Assembly: GCA_030248135.1 (NCBI GenBank)
Contig: JASANC010003012.1
Coordinates: 1-64,000, forward strand
Length of the DNA stretch: 64,000 nt
Reading direction: 5' to 3'
DNA from: Theristus sp. LFF4_11
Taxonomy: Eukaryota > Nematoda > Chromadorea > Monhysterida > Xyalidae
Shown: positions 53,283 through 64,000 of the stretch, one piece after another
How the letters are laid out: every line of letters starts with the position of its first letter
How positions within the stretch are numbered: position 1 is the stretch's first letter
The notes under the pieces: generated by a model
The model's input: the letters and a program-made list of their open reading frames with translations, nothing else
Database searches by the model: none
What the model was told of the DNA's origin: nothing
Program-made: the position numbers and the translations under genes

Positions 53283-53502
53283 TATTCAAACGTGTCCGGA
53301 CTAAAATGACATCATTTGCTTTAAAAACGCCCGTTTGTCAAAGTATAGGCACTAAAATGTCAGTTTGGTGTGACTGATTCGACATTCACCATTTGTTTAC
53401 GGGAAGAAATCGGCTAAATGGAAAGTCTGGTTTGCTGTGAACGGCAAGCGCATGTTTGGCGGCACATGACGTCATTTCAGTGGAACACGTTTAAAAAAAT
53501 AT
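53283..53502 (+). mobile_element. CRE-bearing MITE, copy 4
   Basis: The ends are TTCAAACGTGTCCGG and GGAACACGTTTAAA, with TGACATCA at the left and TGACGTCA at the right. Confidence 0.75.
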
Positions 53503-56103
53503 GTCATACCAGCATCAAACTTGGTCACCACGGTTTCATTCAATTCTTTCAAAATGATTCACCGAAAAAGTAGCAAGAGGAATTTCCCTTATATTTCGAA
53601 AAAAGCCAATTAAAATAACGGAGAAAGCAATTTGCTAAATGGAATTTTCAATAAACACCGAAATCCGGTTTTTTGACAGTCGGTTAACTATTGAAAAGTA
53701 ACCCTGATGCCTGTTGAAACGTTTTTTTTGTTTTGAAATGCGCTCACGTATAAGAGTGCTTCAAACCAAACACACTTGACGTTTCTTCTTTGCAAGTCAA
53801 GTGAATCTGGGAAAAAACGCTGTGAAAAAATCGCGAGCACAGTTCGATTTTACGTTTTACGCAAACGAAAAAACGTTGAACGCAAAATGTAAACACAAAT
53901 AAAAAACTACGGGAAGCACACCAACCCACACCTTAGCAGAACGCAGAAAAACTGAAAAAGGTTGCAATAAAAATGCTCCTGACATGGGGAAGATGCATTT
54001 TGATTCAATGAAAATTGGCAGAGCAACTTCATGTTGCATCTCATTCAGTAAATTTTCAGCAAAACTTTGTTTCGTCAAGAAACACGTAAACTTATGAACT
54101 TTATTATTTTTTTGAATAGCACATCAATCTCTTTAGTTTATTATCAAAATCAAAGCACGTAAACTTTTGCTAATTGATCTCATACTGAATTGGTCCTACT
54201 CAACAGTCAACGATTTGTTAAGCTATGCAACAGTGTGGTAATTCCACATTTTAGGTTGCGCAAACACATTTGAACTAAGCAAAGCAAAACCAAGTTGCAT
54301 AAAAATGCCATTTGCGACTGTTTAAATTCACCTGGTCTGTTTACAGTGACCCACTTTATTCAATAAAGTAAACGATCATTATTTAAGCTGAGCAAAGACG
54401 GATTCACTATAATGAGATCCCTTGCGGCGTTTTAGGCGATGGCGGGGCGTTTCTAATTTCTGATGTGATTATCCATTTCTGTTGCTGATTGTATCTGATG
54501 CTGGCGCATTTTCGTTCTGCAAGCAGACAGAACTTTGTCACTCGGCACTAACATCGAGCGGTTGCAGTTTGAAAATCGCTCTTATGTATGATGCAGCAAC
54601 TGAAAATGTTACCATTGTTCAACAACGGGATTATGGCTCAACTTAAAATTGCTAAATTTGTCGCTGATGGGTCAAACACTACACGCACCAGACCAGCATA
54701 GCATATTGTAGCGCAGCCACGCAGCAATAACTACAGGGTGCCTGCTGATGAACCAGTTTGATGATGCTAGATTGTGCACAATATACCTTTGTATACTGTC
54801 GTTAAAAAAACCAAAACCATGATACAGACAGGTAGTTCAGCTAATAATGAAATAAATCCTCCATTTCAAGAAGGGCCGCGCCAAACAAAGAAAATATCCA
54901 ATTTCCGCTTCCACAATTATTTACAGTGTCCATTACATAAGCCTGCGCTCGTATCAGCTAAAACGGCAAAATGTGCAGAAAAAACAAATGCAAATAAATA
55001 GTGAATTTTTTTGAAAAGATAAAAAACGCACTCATGAACGCACAATGTGGTCAGTTGGACGTATGGGGACATTATAAACGAACAAAAGGTGTAGGTGTAC
55101 ATGCTTTTTTTCTGTCTGAATGTGCCCCTTAACAACGGTTGCTTAGGTTCTTTTTGAAAAAAAAACAAAACGAACGGTTGTCTTTTGTCCGTGACCATTA
55201 AGGCCAAAAATCTATCCCGTTGTTTGGTTGTTTTTCGTCTGCCGTTATTAGCTTTTTAGAGTAAATTATTTTTCAATAAAACCCTTGAGCTACAAAAAAC
55301 TATTTCGGTTGTGTCCGGTTTTATTCCGAATTAAAATCAATGAAATCTGGCTCGACCAAATAGGTGTTTTTGAATTTGTACTGGAGGATTTTGATTGGAG
55401 ACCGTTTTTGACGTTCGATGTATCGCGCGTTCTGAATTTTTTGGAAAAAACTCAAAGTTCCAATTGAAGTTCTGTCATAGCATTCTAAGTCAGTCATTCT
55501 TCATTCATTTTTTTGTAATCGCAGCAACTTTATTACTAAAACGAATCGCTAGATTGTACTTACTTTGCATTAGCAAAACTCAGCACGAAACAATTCCTCA
55601 TGCTAGCTACTTTCAACAAAAAAACCCCGGAGACACTGAAAATATTTCAAAACTGTTGGTGACAAATGAAGAGCAGAGGTCGTTTTTTTCTGAAACCCGA
55701 CCATTTTCGAGATAAGCAGACTGAAAAAAAACACACGGCGCGCATAAATTCAATAAAAATAATAGTGCGAAAAGGCGATAATGGAAATTATGGACCGCAC
55801 TAGCCAACCTGGTGTATCCCAAGCAGCCTGTAGACTAAAAACGTTTATTATTATGTGCCTTGGGCCGGCCCATGGCACCGGGGCGGGGCCACCACGAAAG
55901 TTTCTGTATTATGTTGGCTAGGGGAATTTTTGGTGCTGAAAAATTGCTATTAAAAAACTTTTTTATGTCAATAAAACTGTTCAACTATTTTTTTTAAGTT
56001 TGAGACCGATGAGACAAAAGTTAGTTTAGGTTGCTGAAGCTCAGTTTATACTAATCTTAGTTCCGACTTTTTTGATGGAATAAAAAGGTCTTTAAAAAGA
56101 TTA

Positions 56104-56191
56104 CAGGAGCATTCATGAAGCAGTATTTAATGACGCGTAGCTGTGTTAAAAATAGTTACGATGTCACTAAGTACTGCTTCATGAATGTCCC
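56104..56191. mobile_element. Palindromic GGGGCATTCATGAAG-type MITE
   Basis: It begins CAGGAGCATTCATGAAG and ends CTTCATGAATGTCCC, flanked by TTA on both sides. Confidence 0.72.
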
Positions 56192-56636
56192 TTACTATAG
56201 CTTTTTGCACGCGTCTGGATCTGTTACAGTCCACCAATGGGTGGAAAAACAGCGACAAAAACCACTAACTCAGTTTTGAAAATTCTGTTTTTCATAAAAT
56301 TACTGAAAGATATGTCACACACACACACTGTGGTGGGAGACAGTAAGTTTTCTATTCCAGCGAAGGAAAAAACGTTCATCTACTTGAAAAAATTTTTGCT
56401 TGAGGCAAGTTAAAGCAGTCCAACCAGGTTACTGAAACAGTGCGAAGTTCGTTTGGACAAATAGCGAAAACATTGAATTTTTCAAACGAACATGTAACCG
56501 AAAACAAAACAATAAAAGCGCGCGGGTGTACGCGTGAACGTGGCACATGGTTTGTTCATGTCACTGCAATAATCGCATCTTCGGATTATTTTTTTCGCCT
56601 CCAGCTTACTTGGGTGGGCAGAAAAAAACACAGGAG

Positions 56637-56716
56637 CACTGAAAAACGGGGCTACTAAAACGGCTACTAATAGGTGTTTTGGTGGTGGTTTTAGTAGCCC
56701 GTTTTCTTAGTGAAAA
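56637..56716. repeat. Hairpin repeat, GGGCTACT/AGTAGCCC type, copy 1
   Basis: Arms CACTGAAAAACGGGGCTACT and AGTAGCCCGTTTTCTTAGTG form an imperfect hairpin around a GGTGTTTTGGTGG loop. Confidence 0.6.
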
Positions 56717-58094
56717 TTGTGGTTTTACTTTTGATCTCTTTTGAAGAGCAAGTTTGCAAATTAGGGTATCTTTTTGTGCAAAGAAGGCGGAGTAACGGAT
56801 CTGTGGCAAGTCCCACAGCTGAAAACTTAACGCGCTGTTTCGCGCCCAAACGTGGTCCGAGACACCGAATAAACTAAATTCATTGCGTGAAAAAAATAGT
56901 TTAGTTTTTCATTTTCTTGCAGGAAACAGCAGTCAGATGACGTTCAGTTTTGCTGATTTCAAATTGCCGCGCGACCGTGAAACCTTTTCCGCATCTGTGC
57001 GTGCAAACGCATATGACGACACATTAAAAAATATGTAATATTGGTCATTACTTTGACCAACCATTTTGCATTTCGACATCACACGGTGTGTTAGCATACG
57101 GGAAACCTCAACGGAGAAAAAAACACAGTCGTTTTGAATTATTTTCCTTGTAGGAGAACTGCAGCAGAGTTTTCCCCTCATGAAAATTCGCCTGCACTTT
57201 GTTTCTCCAACGCACATTTCGCATCATCGCCAAGTGCATTCTGGAACTTTCTCGTGATAATTGTGGTTTCCGTGTTTGTGCAATTCAACGCGATTGAATT
57301 TTCATGCGCTTTTTTATTGTTTTGACGACCATGCTGGTTGGAAACGCACTTTTTCCCAACAATGAAATTTTGAATTGAATTTGGACGGGAATTTCAGAAT
57401 TAAGGTACATGTATGTGAGAATATATAGAGTGGTTTAGTAATTGAACTTGTTTAAGGATCAATGTTTGAGTTGTGGTGTGTGCATGTCATTTGATTGAGC
57501 TTTCATATTCAATTAGGTTGTATTACAATTAAAACTGTGTGTTCCTCAATCAGAATGACAATTGATTTGCATTATTGAAGACTGAAAATTTTGATCTGCA
57601 AGCCGTGAATCAAGTGTGCTGGAATTGATTGCATTGATCAAAGTTCACCGTGGCCACAACGCCCAAATTTCGAAATACACAATGCATTACCGTATCACGC
57701 ATTGAATTCAATATGATGTTTTCTTGTTATTTTGATGAAAATTTCGCTGACCGTCTGAGTCGATTCGGCCGACATTTTTTCTATCCGATTCAAACAAACG
57801 TTGTGCTTGTTGTTGATACGAATAGAGAAAACCGATAACATTAGTGCGACACAGTTTGCCATTTTCAAATTTTTTTGAGCAGCATGAAAAAAACAAAACG
57901 GACCAATGTTGCCTTGTACCGTCAGGTTGACCACCCAAGAAGAGTGGGCAAAACTTTGGGTTTTGTAATTTTTGTAGATGTGCTAGCTTCATTTCAGCAT
58001 GCAAAGTGCAGAAAATGGAGTAAACGTTTGGTGAAATTTTAACCTATTCTTTTTATTGATTTTAACCGTTCAAATTCGAAATTCGCAGACTTCA

Positions 58095-58187
58095 CTGAGA
58101 TAACGGGGCTATTGATTTGGCTACTCGTTTCAGTAGCCGCTTTTTTAGTAGCAAATCTGTAGCCCCGTTTTCTCAGTACCACTGCGC
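58095..58187. repeat. Hairpin repeat, GGGCTACT/AGTAGCCC type, copy 2
   Basis: Arms CACTGAGATAACGGGGCTA and TAGCCCCGTTTTCTCAGTA match copy 1 at 56.6 kb and probably mark a short MITE family. Confidence 0.6.
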
Positions 58188-59735
58188 GCACGGCACATCA
58201 GCATATCATCTGTTTGAATATCAAAGTTTGCACCGCAACAAAATCGTCTCCCACACCATCAATTCAGAAAAATCAATCTGAGAAAAAATGTAATGGTAGT
58301 AGCCTTAAACACAATAAACAAGTGAAACGGTAAATTTACAAATTTACAATTCTCCATTTGTGGCCAACCCTGTTGCATGGATGGTACCAAACAACACCCG
58401 ACACCGGCAAGTCCGCAAACGCGTTTTTTTCACCTTGGTTCAAAAAACGTGGAAAAAACTTGGTGGCTGCGCACTTCATACTGTTCCATTCCTCCCAGCG
58501 CGATTCATGATGAAAGCTTTTTTACGCTTTTTTCATGACGGCACCAAAAAAGAAACAATTCCTGTCTGTAACTGTGGTTACACGGTCAAACATTTTCGCT
58601 CCACAAAAATGTTCTGGGCAGCGTGTGAAATTCGCCGTTTTTCCATTTCACTTAAATCGACCAAAAATTCCACAAACAAGCTCGACTGAACTTTTATTGC
58701 TTTTTTCGTGTTTTAGAGGTGTAAAATCCAAGGTAAACTCCGAAAATTGCTCCGGACTTTTCCAGATTCATACAATTCTTCATGAAAGTTCAAATTCGGA
58801 ATTTATTTCTGTTCAGACCAACTGGCTTCGATAGTTAACTGTTATTTTTAGCAATTTATACTGGTCGCAGACTATAAAATTCCAGTGGAAAGTACCACGC
58901 CCAAGCTCGACATTTCTGTAAGTCCGGATCATTTGACGCCATTTTTAGTCTACGATGCACGTGAATGTGAGCCGAAAAAAACCGATGCAAAAAGGCCCAT
59001 ACTTATTTTCTACGTATCTCACTACACCAAAGAACCTTTTTGTCAAAAAACAACTGAAAAAGTCTGAAAAAATGGAAAAAAATGCAAAAAAACACAACGA
59101 GTGAAAAATGTCACATTTTTGTGCGCGAATTTTTAGACCACCAGACAGAATGTTCTTGAAACAAATCATATCAATATGAACGGTAAAAAGGTTGTGGAAA
59201 AAATTATCAGACTTTTTTGTTTGCGTACTTTTTGAAACGGGATTCCACAAACAGTAGCCCCGAGCAGTCCTGGATGGGAGCTCGTTTGTCGGGGAATTTC
59301 AGCCGTTTTGCTTTTCATATTTTTAGGCCAAGTTTTCAGACTTTCAAAAAGTGCAAACGGCGAATAAACAATTTCGACAATTCAGTTAATACAAAACTGA
59401 AACTTCAAATTTCAAATTCATCTTCACACCAGTGGTTTATGACCAGACGCGCTGTGAAGTTGCAAATGGAACTGTCTCTGTTCAAGTTTGGAGTTCAAAA
59501 ACTTTCAGATCAATCGCACTTGCCTCATGCAGATTTTAAATCAAAAAGTAAACCGCAGTTATTCACTGATATTTCAGGTCCAGTATCCACCGCTCAACGT
59601 TTATGGCACTGTTGCGAATAACAGTTCTCACCAATTGGACATAGCCACCCAGCAGAAACATTATTAATCCAGTTCAATAATATTGATTGTCGCAAAACCG
59701 AACAAACCATCAAACAACCATTGACACATTCCAAA

Positions 59736-61894
<2,159 letters not shown>

Positions 61895-62532
61895 GGTTGA
61901 GGTTGAGGTTGATGTTGATGTTGTTGCTGGTTGTTGGTGGTGGTTTGCGTGTGTGTGTGGAAAAGCTGCGTGTGCTCTGGCGATTGCTTGCAACGGCACA
62001 CTATCATTGCAAAAACAAGCTTGCTATCAAACTCGCCACTAAATTCGTTTCGTTGCTAACGTTGAGTTGAAGAGTGTTAGTAGTGCCTTTGTTAGCATTG
62101 GTATCACAATTGACCAATGACGACTAATTTTTTCCGGTTGTCAAAGTCGCCGAAAGTAATATCCACTCGTGTGTCAATTGTAATCAAAGCATCAAGTCTT
62201 CTCAGTACAACACATTTTGTAATTGTCCTTTCTGCTGCATAGAAATGGGTTGAATTTGGTGTCACCTAGTCCACTACTGAAGCCTGGCCAAAACAATTCT
62301 TGACCCTAGTCCAGCAAGTTGGCGTCCAGAATAGAAATTCCGGTGCTGTGAATGTGATGATCAATGGTGTGCATGCTGCATTTACTAGAGTCGTATCTGG
62401 TTCATATCGTTCATGTTTGAGACACAGTAGTTTACTAAACCAGTTCGCCTACCATTATCGCTGTCATTATTTCTCACTGTCATTATCGGTCCACTTTAGT
62501 CGCACAAATCGACGTAAAGTCACATAAATATA
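61895..62532. other. 3' flank of the TGF-beta gene
   Basis: A short GTTGAG/GTTGAT repeat follows the stop codon directly. I see no further gene. Confidence 0.4.
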
Positions 62533-62694
62533 CAGTCGAACTCAAAAATTATAGGCAATCAGCTGATTGGTTGGTATCACGTGATGCATGCTTTCTGTGA
62601 AGGCGTTGCCGTGGGGGCGGAGTCTGTTCTGCTTAGGTGCACCACGCGTTCACCAACCAATTAACTGATTGCTTATAATTTAGAGTTCGAATGT
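62533..62694. mobile_element. CAGTCGAAC-type MITE, copy 2
   Basis: The ends are CAGTCGAACTC and GAGTTCGAATG, with TA on both sides. The inner GCAATCAGCTGATTGGTTGG is mirrored at the right end. Confidence 0.75.
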
Positions 62695-62728
62695 AGTCCA
62701 GGTCAGGACAAGTATGTACACTCTGCTA

Positions 62729-62820
62729 AAGGGGCATTCATGAAGCAGTATTTAGTGACCGCGTAGCTGTGTTTTAACACAGCCACGCGTCACTAATATG
62801 CTGCTTCATGAATGCCGCTT
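62729..62820. mobile_element. Palindromic GGGGCATTCATGAAG-type MITE
   Basis: This nearly perfect hairpin begins AAGGGGCATTCATGAAG and ends CTTCATGAATGCCGCTT, with a GTGTTTTAACAC centre. Confidence 0.75.
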
Positions 62821-63283
62821 AAAGAATGCATCATATTACAGCAGTGCACTTTTCAGTGTGCAACACACTCTGTAGCTGTGCAACATTACTGTGTGTACAT
62901 ATCTAGATACTACTACTATCTTCAGACAAGGATTTTTCAACTACTCCGTTTTATATTTTGAAATTGGTATACATGTATATTTACTCATTTGATAACGTTT
63001 TATGCACTTTTTAATGATGTTTTGTTATTCTTTAGGTATTTATTTTATATTCACACTGCCGGTATGGCTATGGCATGCACCCAATTAATTGTCTGTACGA
63101 ATGGAACGCGTAATTTTAAACAGCTGCCTAATTTTTTGTTTGTTTTTTGGACTGGATTCCATATTTTCACTTTTAAACATGCGTTTTTCATATCATCGCA
63201 CAAGTACAACACTCAATAATCGTGATCCATGCTTGGTGCAAATTACATTTCCAGTGATTTTGTTCTAGGGCTCTGAAACATTC

Positions 63284-63761
63284 TACAGGGGTGGCGCAGA
63301 AGGAGTGGCCACCACTTTGAAACGCCAAAGCGGGCCAACCGTTCAATCTTTTTTGGCTGAAATTTTAACCAGAAGTATGTGGACAAAAGTTTATCTTAGA
63401 TATCCTGTAATTTTTAAATAAAATGGTATGAAAACACAGAAATACATATTTTTTGTATTCTGAAACATTTTGTGATCTAAAAAAACTGAAACATCATTTA
63501 AACAGCGTTTTTTTATGTGATTGTGTTTGCTGGCAGATTTTACAACAAAATAAAACACTTATATGATTAAACTTGTTTTATCTACATGTATATTTTAATA
63601 AAATACTGTATATAAACGCACAACAATGATGAAAATTTGCAGAAATCTAAGTCGAACTTCTGACCTTATCTGATTAAAATTTCAATGCAAATGAATGAAC
63701 GGTTGGCGCGCTATGGCGCTGCTCCAGAGTCGTGGCCACTCTACTTCTACACCACCCTGTA
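63284..63761. mobile_element. MITE with CAGGG ends and TA flanks
   Basis: The ends TACAGGGGTGGCGCAGAAG and CTTCTACACCACCCTGTA are inverted, each followed inward by AGTGGCCAC-like sequence. The borders are TA. A Tc1/mariner-type non-autonomous element is likely. Confidence 0.65.
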
Positions 63762-64000
63762 CATTGACACACACATCTCATTTGTATTCTGCCACCTACC
63801 GTATGTATTTGGAAGCGTTCGAAACGGGTTGATCTTTTAATTTTTTTTAGTTTTACCTTGCGTTGAACAGGTCTAGCTTCTTCGTATTATCCTATACAGT
63901 TTCACTTTGTCTCCGAAATCAGTGCAAAATTTAATAAAAATAACGTTGATGGAAAACATGGTGTCGTATTTGAAAGTTGGACGGACAAACATGCACAACA

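Larger units (their letters stand above)
51428..59735. other. Gene-poor interval
   Basis: In about 8.3 kb I could not support any coding gene; open frames are short, lack family motifs and do not join by splice sites. Recognisable content is the CRE-bearing MITE at 53.3 kb, a GGGGCATTCATGAAG-type MITE at 56.1 kb and two CTGAGAAAACGGGGCTAC-type hairpins at 56.6 and 58.1 kb. Distal regulatory DNA of the TGF-beta gene or noncoding RNA could be here but is not visible. Confidence 0.5.

Noticed and set aside
58360..58689. 109-residue frame in the gene-poor interval
   Set aside because: Composition is unremarkable, no motif, no splice partners and no neighbouring conserved sequence.

Overview
The window looks like nuclear DNA from an invertebrate animal. 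Genes are split by mostly short GT-AG introns, and many acceptors end in TTTCAG. Four animal gene families are recognisable, and SINE, hAT-like, Tc1/mariner-like and other MITE-type repeats are common. The intron style is compatible with a nematode or another small-genome ecdysozoan. I cannot place the species from sequence alone.

Region 1 (1-35.2 kb) is the main finding: a head-to-tail array, all on the + strand, of one multi-exon gene family. There are eight complete copies (B, C, D, E, F, G, H, J), one copy cut by the window edge (A) and one decayed copy (I). Each complete gene has an N-terminal exon (acidic or Ser/Thr-rich except in C), a Cys/His exon, an exon combining a D-R-E-A-x-C-R-H-Y-W block with an R-V-C-x-x-F-L-L-x-T-L-N-I block, and a long last exon. 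The last exon opens with L-R-A-H-I-E-S-F-P-F-F and ends in a Gln/Pro-rich tail. Intron phases (1, 1, 0) agree in every copy, so the models support one another. From memory, the block order resembles the N-terminal half of transposase-like proteins spread across arthropods and cnidarians, without the catalytic half. I infer a domesticated, tandemly expanded, DNA-binding-type family. A shared motif, GTGAAACATCATGTT, lies upstream of every complete first exon. Copy C has replaced its N-terminus with a Tc1-type helix-turn-helix region.

Region 2 (35.2-43.5 kb) is on the - strand. It holds fragments of a neurochondrin-like gene and an intact two-exon DNAJB1-type HSP40 gene with a perfect five-unit heat-shock element upstream. 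A nested pair of transposable elements follows at 41.9-42.9 kb.

Region 3 (43.5-49.2 kb, + strand) is a complete eight-exon SARAF (TMEM66) gene, regulator of store-operated calcium entry. Its introns are filled with elements. One hAT-like element sits exactly on the exon 2 splice donor and itself carries two later hAT-like insertions.

Region 4 (49.2-59.7 kb) is gene-poor. It has one small predicted single-pass membrane protein gene on the - strand and scattered MITEs. Region 5 (59.7-61.9 kb, + strand) is a three-exon activin/GDF8-type TGF-beta ligand whose first intron is almost entirely a (TCAA)n microsatellite. The last 2 kb contain only MITEs.
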